A DNA stretch of 52,678 nt from Demequina aestuarii (GTDB lineage: Bacteria > Actinomycetota > Actinomycetes > Actinomycetales > Demequinaceae): NCBI RefSeq assembly GCF_000975095.1, contig NZ_BBRD01000001.1, forward strand, positions 1-52,678, written 5' to 3'. Below the pieces are notes generated by a model, which was not told the DNA's origin, searched no databases, and saw nothing but the letters and a program-made list of their open reading frames with translations. Positions within the stretch are counted from its first letter, which is position 1; each line of letters opens with the position of its first letter. A program made the translations under genes and the position numbers. Shown in pieces: positions 16,760 through 25,002 of the stretch.

Positions 16760-18250
16760 ATGACCGACTCTCGCGCTGGGGGACCCCAGCTCATCACCTA
16801 CATCGATCGACTGGCCGGCGACCTCGACGGCCTTCAGTCCGTGCTGCGGGGTCCACTCGACGGCGTCTTCGACGGCGTTCACCTGCTGCCCTACTACACG
16901 CCCTTCGACGGCACCGATGCGGGCTTCGACCCCACCGATCACACCCAGGTGGATCCGCGGCTCGGGTCGTGGGAGGACGTGCGCGCGCTGAGCGGTGACC
17001 ACACCGTGATGAGCGACGTGATCGTCAACCACGTGTCGTCACGCTCCGCGATGTTCCAGGACGTCGTCGAACATGGTGACGGGTCGCGATGGTCTCCGAT
17101 GTTCCTCACCCTGTCCTCGCTGTTTCCCGACGGCGCGACGGAGGCGGACCTCGCCCGCATCTACCGGCCGCGGCCCGGCATGCCGTTCACGACCATGACT
17201 CTCGGCGGCGAGCGGCGCCTCGTGTGGACCACCTTCACTCCCGACCAGGTGGACCTCGACCTGCGCAGCGACGTGGCGTGGGAGTACCTCGAGAGCGTCA
17301 TCGACGCTCTGACCTCCGCCGGCGTCACGATGCTGCGCCTCGACGCCGTGGGCTACACCGGCAAGGAGGCGGGCACCTCGTGCTTCATGACCGAGCCTGC
17401 CGCGCGCTACACCCAGCGGATCCTCGAGCTCGCGCACGCGCGTGGCGCCTCCGTGCTGCTGGAGATCCACGGTCACTACCTGCAGCAGGTGGAGATCGCA
17501 CAGAGCGTGGACTACGTCTACGACTTCGCCCTCCCACCGCTCGTGCTGCACGCACTCCACGCCCGTGACCTGCGCCCGCTCAAGGCGTGGTTCGGCGTCC
17601 GCCCCGCCAACGCCGTCACCGTGCTGGACACGCACGACGGCATCGGCATCGTCGATGTAGGCGCGAACGACCTGCGTCCCGGCGACCCGGGGCTGCTCAA
17701 CCCCGCGCAGATCGATGCACTGGTGGAGTCGATTCATGACGCCAGCGGTGGCACCAGCCGGGCGGCGACGGGTGCGGCCGCCTCCAACCTCGACCTCTAC
17801 CAGGTCAACTGCACGTTCTACGATGCGCTCGGACGCGACGATGCGCGCTATCTTCTGGCGCGGCTCATCCAGATCATGACGCCGGGGATTCCGCAGGTCT
17901 ACTACGTGGGCCTGCTCGCGGGCGCCAACGACATGGAGCTGCTCGAAGCGTCCGGCGTGGGACGCGACGTCAACCGTCACCACTACTCGGCCGACGAGAT
18001 CCGCGCTGCGGTGGAGCGTCCGGTCGTGGCAGCGCAGCTGGACGCCCTCCGTCTGCGCCGGGAGCACGGCGCCTTCGGGGGAGAGTTCACCTCGGAGTTC
18101 ACCGACACCACGCTGTCGATGCGGTGGAACCAGGGCGACCAGGAGGTGGTGCTGCAGGCGGACGTCGGAGCGGGCACCTTCTCGCTGCTCGCGAGCGGTC
18201 GCGAGGACGAGGTGGTCTGCGACCACACCAGCGTGGCCACCTCCGTCTAG
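16760..18250 (+). CDS. Sucrose phosphorylase (GH13 subfamily 18)
   Basis: It converts sucrose and phosphate to alpha-glucose-1-phosphate and fructose. The 496-residue protein starts at the ATG at 16760, preceded by AAGGAGA; the in-frame GTG at 16742 is less likely. It closely follows the bifidobacterial enzyme (about 504 residues): LITYIDRLAGDL, DGVHLLPYYTPFDGTDAGFD, SDVIVNHVS, and EAGTSCFM. The catalytic set is LRLDAVGY (Asp195 nucleophile), LLEIHGHYL (Glu235 acid/base) and LDTHDGIG (Asp293). Later motifs TGAAASNLDLYQVN and GIPQVYYVGLLAG also match. A relative acting on another glucoside, such as glucosylglycerate, is possible but less likely. It ends the first sugar operon and is followed by a terminator. 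Confidence 0.9.
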   Translation: MTDSRAGGPQLITYIDRLAGDLDGLQSVLRGPLDGVFDGVHLLPYYTPFDGTDAGFDPTDHTQVDPRLGSWEDVRALSGDHTVMSDVIVNHVSSRSAMFQDVVEHGDGSRWSPMFLTLSSLFPDGATEADLARIYRPRPGMPFTTMTLGGERRLVWTTFTPDQVDLDLRSDVAWEYLESVIDALTSAGVTMLRLDAVGYTGKEAGTSCFMTEPAARYTQRILELAHARGASVLLEIHGHYLQQVEIAQSVDYVYDFALPPLVLHALHARDLRPLKAWFGVRPANAVTVLDTHDGIGIVDVGANDLRPGDPGLLNPAQIDALVESIHDASGGTSRAATGAAASNLDLYQVNCTFYDALGRDDARYLLARLIQIMTPGIPQVYYVGLLAGANDMELLEASGVGRDVNRHHYSADEIRAAVERPVVAAQLDALRLRREHGAFGGEFTSEFTDTTLSMRWNQGDQEVVLQADVGAGTFSLLASGREDEVVCDHTSVATSV

Positions 18251-18262
18251 ACGCAAGCACGC

Positions 18263-18369
18263 ACGAAGGCCCCCATCCCGGGATCACCGGGGTGGGGGCC
18301 TTCGCCCTTGCGAAGGTGAGCGCCCCTACCGCGCTGCCTCCACGACCGCCGGCGAGAACGCGTCGAGGT
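18263..18369. repeat. Left copy of the exact 107-bp direct repeat
   Basis: It is identical base for base to 28005-28111, with copies 9742 bp apart in the same orientation. It begins ACGAAGGCCCCC and ends CGCGTCGAGGT. It contains a bidirectional terminator hairpin and the last 14 codons plus stop (minus strand) of a DJ-1/PfpI gene. The right copy is joined to the complete DJ-1 gene, whereas this copy is not, so this one is the duplicate end. Confidence 0.97.
18266..18302. terminator. Bidirectional terminator after sucrose phosphorylase
   Basis: The stem AAGGCCCCCATCCC pairs with GGGGTGGGGGCCTT (one mismatch-like A/T-G position) with loop GGGATCACC. It lies 15 bases after the sucrose phosphorylase stop. 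The same hairpin is found at 28008-28044. Confidence 0.88.
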
Positions 18370-18411
18370 GATCGAGGTGCGGCAAGGGCTTGACGACGAA
18401 CAGCAGCGTCG
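18326..18411 (-). pseudogene. Remnant of a DJ-1/PfpI gene 3' end
   Basis: Read on the minus strand this gives LLFVVKPLPHLDH and then LDAFSPAVVEAAR with stop. The last 14 residues are identical to the intact gene at 28068-28601. Farther in, similarity is weaker (the intact gene has LLTSRNPGDLDAF) but blocks such as GACGCTGCT and TCG.CAA.CCCT still align. It is a duplicated gene end that has diverged beyond the exact repeat and now holds the -35 box of the cassette promoter. Confidence 0.7.
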
Positions 18412-18419
18412 GCTACTGT
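18390..18419 (+). promoter_or_regulatory. Promoter of the arabinoside cassette
   Basis: A -35 box TTGACG (18390-18395) and a -10 box TACTGT (18414-18419) are separated by 18 bases. Transcription would start near 18426, inside the first operator-like site. The -35 box falls within the DJ-1 remnant and has no counterpart in the intact DJ-1 gene. Confidence 0.6.
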
Positions 18420-18422
18420 CGT

Positions 18423-18438
18423 GCTTCATCGATACAGC
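18423..18438. promoter_or_regulatory. LacI-type operator 1
   Basis: GCTTCATCGATACAGC matches the 16-bp palindrome GCTGTATCGATACAGC at 13 of 16 positions, with the right half perfect. It covers the expected transcription start, an ideal place for repression. Confidence 0.7.
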
Positions 18439-18457
18439 TCTTGTGCAACCCGGAATT

Positions 18458-18473
18458 GCTGTAACGATACAGC
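18458..18473. promoter_or_regulatory. LacI-type operator 2
   Basis: GCTGTAACGATACAGC differs from the perfect palindrome at one base. It lies in the leader, 35 bp centre to centre from operator 1 and 29 bp before the chosen regulator start codon. Confidence 0.75.
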
Positions 18474-18501
18474 AGAGTAGCCAATGGAGGTGCTTGGACT
18501 C

Positions 18502-19539
18502 ATGACCGCTCCCAAGATGGATGTGGCCAAGGTGACGCTGCGGGACGTCGCTGAGCGAGTGGGCCTCTCGGTCTCGGCTGTATCTCAGGCGCTCTTGGAT
18601 GGACCGCGCATCGGCACCGAGACCAAGGCGCGCGTGCGTGAGGCTGCGGAAGAACTGGGATACGTCACCAACAGTGCGGGCCGTGCACTGCGCGCCCGCC
18701 GGGCCGATGCCGTCGCGTTGATCGTGCCGAACACCAGCCAACACGTCTTTGGGCACTCCTACTTCATGCACGTGCTGACCGGCGTGACGGATGCCGCCAA
18801 CTCCCGCGAGGCCCAGCTCGTCATCTCGACCAATGTCGACGAGCAGCACGGCAAAGCCGCCTACGACCGCGTGATGCGATCGGGATCGGTCGACGGCGCG
18901 ATCGTGACCAGTGCCGCGGTCGACGACGAGGGCATCGCTCAGTTGGTCAGCTCCGGCGTGCCGGTGGTGCTCCTCGGCGGTTTCCCTGTGCTGCCCGATG
19001 CGGTCAGCGTGGGCATTGATGATGTGGCGGCGTCCTACGCGGCAACCGAGCACGTGGTGCGCGACCACGGGCGTCGTTCAGTCGTCCACATCAGTGGTCC
19101 GCTGGACCACCAGGCGGCCATTGATCGGCGTGATGGGTTCATCGCAGCCGCCGAGCACTACGGCGCGACGTTCGAGGTCGTCGAAGGAGACTTCGATGAG
19201 GAGTCCGGCGATGCGGCTGCTGTATCGATACAGCGACGCGAGGGCGTCGATGGGGTGGTCGCCGCGAATGACGAGATGGCCTTCGGGGCCATGCGCCGCC
19301 TCGCCGCCGATGGGCACGATGTCCCGCGCCGGATCTCCATCGTCGGCTTCGATGACTTCGGCCTGGCGCGCGTGACGACGCCCGCGATCACGACGGTCCG
19401 GGTGCCGGCCGAGGAGATGGCACGCCTCGCGACCGACCGATTGTTCGATCTGATCGGCGGAGTCCGGTTCACCGGACCCGACGCTCACGCTGTGCTGCCG
19501 ACGGAACTGGTCGTGCGCCAGTCCTGCGGCTGTCCATAG
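18502..19539 (+). CDS. LacI-family regulator of the arabinoside cassette
   Basis: The protein has 345 residues. The ATG at 18502 is preceded by GGAGG ten bases upstream; an ATG at 18484 would overlap that site. The HTH and hinge (VTLRDVAERVGLSVSAVSQA ... SAGRALRARR) are followed by the ligand domain (VDGAIVTSAAVDD, VAANDEMAFGAMRRLAADGH, ISIVGFDDFGLARVTTPAIT). Two operator-like sites stand upstream and a perfect palindrome lies inside the gene at 19219-19234, so autoregulation is likely. It is the first gene of the cassette, and a single promoter may drive it together with transporter and hydrolases. Confidence 0.9.
   Translation: MTAPKMDVAKVTLRDVAERVGLSVSAVSQALLDGPRIGTETKARVREAAEELGYVTNSAGRALRARRADAVALIVPNTSQHVFGHSYFMHVLTGVTDAANSREAQLVISTNVDEQHGKAAYDRVMRSGSVDGAIVTSAAVDDEGIAQLVSSGVPVVLLGGFPVLPDAVSVGIDDVAASYAATEHVVRDHGRRSVVHISGPLDHQAAIDRRDGFIAAAEHYGATFEVVEGDFDEESGDAAAVSIQRREGVDGVVAANDEMAFGAMRRLAADGHDVPRRISIVGFDDFGLARVTTPAITTVRVPAEEMARLATDRLFDLIGGVRFTGPDAHAVLPTELVVRQSCGCP
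19219..19234. promoter_or_regulatory. Perfect 16-bp palindromic operator inside the regulator gene
   Basis: GCTGTATCGATACAGC is an exact palindrome and the best of three sites of this type in the window. It is centred 761 bp from operator 2, within the coding sequence (around the codons for AVSIQR). It is a candidate auxiliary operator for loop formation or a transcriptional roadblock. Confidence 0.7.
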
Positions 19540-19597
19540 GCACGCAAGCCGCAATCCACGCTCCGTCTGGGGCTACCGTTCAAAGGAGAACACGCTC

Positions 19598-20878
19598 ATG
19601 CGCACTATCAGAAGGCACCTCACTATCGCGACCGTCGCGGCTCTGGCCGTGGCCGGGTGCAGTTCCGCAGGCTCCACCGACAATGACGGCGACCCCGGCA
19701 TGGAGACCGATGCCGACGCCGGGCCCGTGGAGCTGACGCTGTGGACTGGCTTCACCGGCGGCGACCGGGGCGCGTATGAAGCGTTGGTCGAGACGTTCAA
19801 CGACACCCATGACGACATCCAGGTGGAGATGGAGGTCCAGCCGTGGGACACCATCGCCCAGAAGCTGCCGTCCGCATGGGCCACCGGGCAGGGTCCGGAT
19901 GTGGCCACGCCGAACTTCGATCCGAACATCGTGGGCCAGTACCTCGAGACCGACTCGCTGCTGGCGCTCGACGCGGTGGGTGAGGGAGAGGGCCAGATCA
20001 ACGTGGGGCAGCTCGCCCCGGCCGCCGTCGAGGCGTTCACCGTGGACGGCACGCTGTACGCGGTGCCGGCCAACATGGCGACGTTGCAGCTGTACTACAA
20101 CAAGACCCTCTTCGAACAGGCTGGAATCGACGGCCCGCCGGCGGACGTCGATGAGTTCCGGGAGGTCGCTCGCGATCTGACCGGTGACGGGGTCTATGGG
20201 CTGTCTCTTGCTGAGCGGGAGACCATTCAGATGTGGCCCATACTGCAGTGGCTTGACGGTGGCGACATCGTCGACGAGCAGTACTGTGCCGCTCTCGACA
20301 CCCCGGAGAACGTCGAGAGCCTGACCACCTGGTCCCAGCTCGTCGTCGACGAGGTGGCGCCGGTGGGGCTGACGGGGGCGGAGTCCGACGCTCTGTTCAG
20401 CGCGGGCCAGGCTGCGATGCAACTGAACGGTCCGTGGGCAGCCCCTGGCTACCGCGACGCGGGCATCGAACTGGGGATCGCACCGGTGCCGACAGGAGTC
20501 GACGGCGACGTGACCCTTGCCTCCACCGCGCCGCTGGCGATCTCCGCCAACACCGAGCACCCCGCGGAGGCACAGGAGTTCCTCGCGTGGTGGACGGGTC
20601 AGGAGGCGCAGAAGCAGTTCGCGCTGGAGAGCGGATTCCCGCCGGTGCGCACCGACATGGGCGACGACCCTGAGCTCGCCGCGAATGAGGACGTCTCTGC
20701 CTTCGCAGCGGCGTTGCCCGGCGCGCGTCTGTACCTGCCGGGCGTGCCCAGCGCCACCGAGGTGGACTCGGAGGGCTATATCCCGCTGATCGGCGAGATC
20801 ACTCGCGGGGAGGACGTGGAGCAGGCCATCCAGGCGGCGACCGAGCGCATCAACTCGACCACTGGATGCCAAGGCTGA
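19598..20878 (+). CDS. ABC sugar transporter, solute-binding lipoprotein (CUT1)
   Basis: The 426-residue protein is preceded by AAAGGAGA. Its signal peptide ends in the lipobox VAGC (Cys21), followed by an acidic linker. Type-1 extracellular binding protein features are present: LTLWTGFTGGDRGAYEALV, ATGQGPDVATPN, LQLYYNKTLFEQAGIDGPPA and MQLNGPWAAPGYRDAGIELG. It is tethered outside the membrane and feeds the two following permeases. From the GH54, GH43 and GH1 enzymes in the cassette the ligand is probably an arabinose-containing oligosaccharide; this is contextual inference. Confidence 0.92.
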   Translation: MRTIRRHLTIATVAALAVAGCSSAGSTDNDGDPGMETDADAGPVELTLWTGFTGGDRGAYEALVETFNDTHDDIQVEMEVQPWDTIAQKLPSAWATGQGPDVATPNFDPNIVGQYLETDSLLALDAVGEGEGQINVGQLAPAAVEAFTVDGTLYAVPANMATLQLYYNKTLFEQAGIDGPPADVDEFREVARDLTGDGVYGLSLAERETIQMWPILQWLDGGDIVDEQYCAALDTPENVESLTTWSQLVVDEVAPVGLTGAESDALFSAGQAAMQLNGPWAAPGYRDAGIELGIAPVPTGVDGDVTLASTAPLAISANTEHPAEAQEFLAWWTGQEAQKQFALESGFPPVRTDMGDDPELAANEDVSAFAAALPGARLYLPGVPSATEVDSEGYIPLIGEITRGEDVEQAIQAATERINSTTGCQG

Positions 20879-20879
20879 C

Positions 20880-21830
20880 ATGACGGCCACGTCTACACGC
20901 TCTGCGCGTGCCGCGCGCCCCGTGCCCAGCACGGGGCGCGCCGGCCGCAGCGGTCATCGACCTCGCCGGTGGCGCTTCCAACCCGCCTGGCTGTTCGCGG
21001 CACCGAGTCTGGTCATCCTGCTCGGCTTCATCGTCTACCCGATCGTGCAGTCGTTCCGCTACAGCCTGTACAACTGGCGCATCGGTGCCGAGACCCAAGA
21101 GTGGGTGGGGCTGGCCAACTACGCCGAGCTCCTCGGCGACGAGCGGTTCTGGAACGCCCTCTACGTCACCGTCATCTTCTCGGTCGTGTCCGTGGTGGCG
21201 CAGCTGATCCTCGGCTTCGCCGCTGCATCGGCACTGCAGCGCGACACCTGGCTCAACAGGATCGTCCGGTCGGTGTTCTTCTTTCCCACGATCGTCGCGC
21301 TGGCGATCATCGGCATCGTGTGGCGCTTCATGCTCGATCCCAGCATCGGTCTGATCGGCGGCGTGACCGAGTTGGTGGGTGCCGAGCCGATTCCGTGGCT
21401 GCAGGACACCTCGCTCGCTCTGCCCGCGGTCATCGCTGTCAGCGTGTGGAAGAACGTGGGCTTCACCATGATCATCCTGCTGGCCGGCCTGAAGGGCGTG
21501 CCGGAGCACCTCTATGAAGCCGCGCGGCTCGACGGGGCGAGAGGGTGGCAGTTGATCCGCCACGTGACCCTGCCGAGCATCCGCCCCACACTCCTCTTCG
21601 CCACCATGATCATGACCATCAACTCCCTCCAGGTGTTCGACCTGGTGTACGTCATGACCAACGGCGGCCCACTGTTCGCCACGGACACCCTGGTCACGAT
21701 GATGTTCCGCGAGGGATTCGAGAACTTCAACCTCGGCTACGCCTCGACCATCGCCTGGGTGCTGTTCGCCATCATCATGGCGCTCTCCGCCTTCCAGCTA
21801 CGAATCTTCAGGTATCAAGATGTCGACTGA
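20880..21830 (+). CDS. ABC sugar transporter permease (MalF/UgpA type)
   Basis: The 316-residue protein has a basic N-terminal tail of about 35 residues (Arg/Pro-rich), six predicted membrane helices, and the EAA loop YEAARLDGARGWQLIRHVTL near residue 213. The start is one base after the stop of the binding-protein gene. Its end overlaps the next permease gene by 11 bases. Confidence 0.92.
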   Translation: MTATSTRSARAARPVPSTGRAGRSGHRPRRWRFQPAWLFAAPSLVILLGFIVYPIVQSFRYSLYNWRIGAETQEWVGLANYAELLGDERFWNALYVTVIFSVVSVVAQLILGFAAASALQRDTWLNRIVRSVFFFPTIVALAIIGIVWRFMLDPSIGLIGGVTELVGAEPIPWLQDTSLALPAVIAVSVWKNVGFTMIILLAGLKGVPEHLYEAARLDGARGWQLIRHVTLPSIRPTLLFATMIMTINSLQVFDLVYVMTNGGPLFATDTLVTMMFREGFENFNLGYASTIAWVLFAIIMALSAFQLRIFRYQDVD

Positions 21831-22674
21831 CCTTCATGTGCGGCGGCGCCCCTCCCCCCAGAAGGCGCTGACCGGGACCCTCAAATGGGTGCTGCTCGGC
21901 GTCGGCATCGTCGTGGCCCTCGTGCCGTTCGTGTGGATGGTGACCGGGTCGTTCCGGACCGAGGCTGACCTGTTCGGCGCACCCGCGAGCCTGCTGCCAG
22001 AGCAGTGGAGCCTTCATGGATACCGGGGCATCTGGGAGGAGCTCCCGTTCATGCGGCTGGTCATGAACAGCTTCATCTTCGCCGGCGTCACGACCGCTCT
22101 GTGCCTGGTGTTCGACTCGATGTTCGCCTACGCGTTGGCCCGCATCAAGTTCCGTGGCTCCACCCTGTGCTTCTGGCTCGTCATCGCGACGCTGATGGTG
22201 CCGTTCCAGGTCACGCTCATCCCGGTGTTCGTGGAGCTGTTCCATCTGGGCTGGCTGGACACCTACCACGGGCTGATCATTCCGCGGGCGACCAGCGCGT
22301 TCGGCATCTTCATGCTGCGCCAGTTCTTCATCTCCATTCCACGGGAGCTCGACGAGGCGGCGCGCATCGATGGCGCCGGACACCTGCGCATCTACTGGCA
22401 GATCATCCTGCCATTGGCCAAGCCTGCGTTGGCCACGCTCGCGGTGCTGCACTTCATGAACCTGTGGAACGACCTGCTGTGGCCGCTGATCGTCACCAGC
22501 TCCACCGAGATGCGCACCCTGCCGGCGGCACTGACGCTCTTCGGCGGCCAGCACGTCAACGACCATGCCGTGCTCCTGGCCGGCGCGACCCTCTCCTTGC
22601 TGCCTCTTGCGCTGGCCTTCTTCCTGGCCCAGCGGTACTTCGTGGCGGGCGTGGCAACGACGGGACTCAAATGA
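21820..22674 (+). CDS. ABC sugar transporter permease (MalG/UgpE type)
   Basis: The 284-residue protein has six predicted membrane helices and an EAA loop DEAARIDGAGHLRIYWQIIL near residue 180. It forms the channel with the preceding permease, overlaps it by 11 bases, and overlaps the GH1 gene by four (ATGA at 22671). As in the first locus, there is no ATPase gene beside it. Confidence 0.92.
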   Translation: MSTDLHVRRRPSPQKALTGTLKWVLLGVGIVVALVPFVWMVTGSFRTEADLFGAPASLLPEQWSLHGYRGIWEELPFMRLVMNSFIFAGVTTALCLVFDSMFAYALARIKFRGSTLCFWLVIATLMVPFQVTLIPVFVELFHLGWLDTYHGLIIPRATSAFGIFMLRQFFISIPRELDEAARIDGAGHLRIYWQIILPLAKPALATLAVLHFMNLWNDLLWPLIVTSSTEMRTLPAALTLFGGQHVNDHAVLLAGATLSLLPLALAFFLAQRYFVAGVATTGLK

Positions 22675-24005
22675 CACGCCCTGCATTCGTGGCCGGCAAC
22701 CTGACGTGGGCCCTGGGAATCGAGGACACCTGCGTCTACCCGGTTGATCCGAGCCGGATGGCTCTGGACGAGCACGTCCTGACGGACCACCACCTGCAGT
22801 GGCGCAGCGATCTGGACCTCGTGGCTGAGCTCGGAGCGACAGCGCTTCGCTATGGAGTGAGCTGGCCCCGCATCCACACCGGCCCGGGGCAGTTCGACTG
22901 GGAGAGCCTCGACCAGGTCGTGGCGCACGCCGTCGACGATCTTGGCCTGACGCTGGTGGCCGATCTCGTCCACTACGGCACCCCACCATGGCTGATCGAC
23001 AGCTTCGCCGACGACGCCTACCCCGCGGCCATTGAAGAGTTCGCCGGCGCGATCGCCTCCCGCTATCGGGATCGCCTCACCCACTTCACCCCGTTGAACG
23101 AGCCCGTGACCACGGCATCGTTCTGCGGATTGCGCGGCGTGTGGCCGCCCGCGCGCGCCGGCTGGACCGGATGGGTCTCCGTTGTCATGCCGATCGCCGT
23201 GGGCATGGCGCGCGCCATCCACGCGATCCGCCGCGCCCAGCCTCACGCAAGCATCGTTCACGTGGAGGCCGCCACCAACATCCGCACCGATGAACCGGAC
23301 CTCGACGATCATGCACGCCTCCTCACGGAGGTGGGGTGGCTGCCCACAGATCTGCTGCTGGGCCGTGTCGACGCCTCGCATCCCATGCATGAGTGGCTGC
23401 TGAGGCACGGCGCGCGCGAGACTGAGCTCGACTGGCTGTCTGCACACGGGACCAGTCCAGACATCATGGGCGTGAACTACTACCCGGATCTGACCCCGCG
23501 GCGACTCGTGAACCTCGAGGGCCAGGTGGTCCAGGTGAGCTATGACCGCGGCGCGCGCGGACTGCGAGAGGCTCTGACGGGATTCCACGCCCGCTACGGC
23601 CTGCCGCTGGCAGTGACCGAGACCAGCGTCGAAGGCGACGATGCCATACGCGCGCGTTGGCTGAGTGAGTCGGTCGACGCGGTCCGGCGCCTCAGCGCCG
23701 AGGGCGTCGACGTGCGCGGGTACACGTGGTGGCCGATGTTCGACTTCGTCGATTGGTCCTGGGCGGCAGGTGGCGCCAACGTCGAGGAGTTCGCCGTCGC
23801 GCAACCGCGACCCGATGGCTCGCTCGAGATCGCCCCGGCACCGCCGCTGGGGGACCCGGTGGACGGGAAGACCGCCTTTCTGCGCCGCATGGGCGTGGTC
23901 CGGCTCGAGGAGAAACCGGACGGCACCCTCGAGCGGCATCCGACTCGCGCCGCGCACCTGTTCACTGCGGCGGCGATGCGCCCGGTCGGAGAGGGCGCAG
24001 CGTGA
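22671..24005 (+). CDS. Glycoside hydrolase family 1-like enzyme
   Basis: The 444-residue protein has no signal peptide, so it is cytoplasmic. It has a GH1/clan-A (beta/alpha)8 layout with acid/base motif TPLNEP (Glu144) and nucleophile motif VTETS (Glu317, in place of the usual I/VTENG). Other motifs are ALRYGVSWPRIHTGPGQFDW, GVNYYPDLTPRRL and GYTWWPMFDFVDWSW. The TETS variant and the short length compared with classical beta-glucosidases place it in a divergent GH1 group. It probably trims a beta-linked sugar from the imported oligosaccharide. It is translationally coupled to the permease and to the GH43 gene. Confidence 0.8.
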   Translation: MTRPAFVAGNLTWALGIEDTCVYPVDPSRMALDEHVLTDHHLQWRSDLDLVAELGATALRYGVSWPRIHTGPGQFDWESLDQVVAHAVDDLGLTLVADLVHYGTPPWLIDSFADDAYPAAIEEFAGAIASRYRDRLTHFTPLNEPVTTASFCGLRGVWPPARAGWTGWVSVVMPIAVGMARAIHAIRRAQPHASIVHVEAATNIRTDEPDLDDHARLLTEVGWLPTDLLLGRVDASHPMHEWLLRHGARETELDWLSAHGTSPDIMGVNYYPDLTPRRLVNLEGQVVQVSYDRGARGLREALTGFHARYGLPLAVTETSVEGDDAIRARWLSESVDAVRRLSAEGVDVRGYTWWPMFDFVDWSWAAGGANVEEFAVAQPRPDGSLEIAPAPPLGDPVDGKTAFLRRMGVVRLEEKPDGTLERHPTRAAHLFTAAAMRPVGEGAA

Positions 24006-24946
24006 TCATGCCGGTGGCCGAGGGGTACTTCGCTGATCCGTTCGTGCTCCGGCTCGACGACGGAACCTACATCGCGTACGGTTCCGGGCCGCCAGTTGAC
24101 GACCAGCCTCAGTCCCCGCGAGTGTTCGAGGCGATGTCCTCGCCGGACCTGAGCGTGTGGACGCCACTCGGCGGCGTCCTCGAGCGCCTGGGCGCCGCGC
24201 ATGGCGACGAGTACTGGGCGCCCGAAGTCGCTCGCATCGACGGCGCCTATTGGATGTACTACTCGGTCGGGCACGGCATCGCTGGGCACCATCTGCGAGT
24301 CGCACGCGCCGCCAGCCCCGTCGGCCCGTTCGTCGATGCCGGGGTGAACCTGACGCCGCAGGAGACCTTCGCGATCGACGCACATCCGTTCCGTGATGAC
24401 GACGGGCACTGGTACCTGTTCTTCGCTCGCGATGTGGTCGAGGCCGAGCGGCCTGGCACTCACCTGGCCGTGGCGAGGATGGCGTCACCCACCGCGCTGG
24501 ACGATCCGCCGGAGACGGTATTGGAGCCGAACCACGACTGGCAGATCTACCAGCGTGAGAGAGCCATGTATGGACGGCGATTCGACTGGCACACGCTCGA
24601 GGGGCCGGCGGTGGTCCGACGGGGGAGCCGGTACTGGCTCACCTACTCGGGAGGCGCCTGGACGGGTCCGGGGTACGCCGTGTCGTGGGCCGTTGCGGAC
24701 CACCCCATGGGTCCGTGGAGGCATGCTCCGGCCGATGCTCCGTCACTGCTGCGAACAGGCGACGGCGGCCTCATCGGGCCCGGCCACAACAGCCTGACGA
24801 CCGCTCCGGACGGCCGCGATGTCATCGCGTTTCACGCGTGGGACGAGGCGCGAACCGCCCGGCGCATGCACGTACTCGACGTCGATTTCACCTACCACGG
24901 TCCCCGAGTTCATCTCCAAGGAGGCCCGGCCAGCACAGACATCTGA
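24002..24946 (+). CDS. Glycoside hydrolase family 43 enzyme
   Basis: The protein has 314 residues from the GTG at 24002, which overlaps the GH1 stop and has GAGAGGG upstream; the ATG at 24008 is an alternative. A five-bladed propeller enzyme is indicated by YFADPFVLRLDDGTYIAYGS (Asp12, base), YWAPEVARIDGAYWMYYSVG, IDAHPFRDDDGHWYLFFARD (Asp126) and LEGPAVVRRGSRYWLTYSGG (Glu200, acid). GPGHNSLTTAPDG holds the conserved His. It has no signal peptide. Arabinofuranosidase, arabinanase or xylosidase activity is typical of the family; beside GH54, release of L-arabinose inside the cell is most likely. Confidence 0.88.
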   Translation: MIMPVAEGYFADPFVLRLDDGTYIAYGSGPPVDDQPQSPRVFEAMSSPDLSVWTPLGGVLERLGAAHGDEYWAPEVARIDGAYWMYYSVGHGIAGHHLRVARAASPVGPFVDAGVNLTPQETFAIDAHPFRDDDGHWYLFFARDVVEAERPGTHLAVARMASPTALDDPPETVLEPNHDWQIYQRERAMYGRRFDWHTLEGPAVVRRGSRYWLTYSGGAWTGPGYAVSWAVADHPMGPWRHAPADAPSLLRTGDGGLIGPGHNSLTTAPDGRDVIAFHAWDEARTARRMHVLDVDFTYHGPRVHLQGGPASTDI

Positions 24947-25002
24947 TTGCTTCACCCCAGAGGTAGTTCCGAATCACCCAACGTCGTGTGAGGAGAACAG
25001 CA

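Noticed and set aside
22005..22670. Upstream extension of the GH1 frame
   Set aside because: It overlaps the second permease gene and shows no family motifs. The coupled ATG at 22671 begins the recognisable protein.
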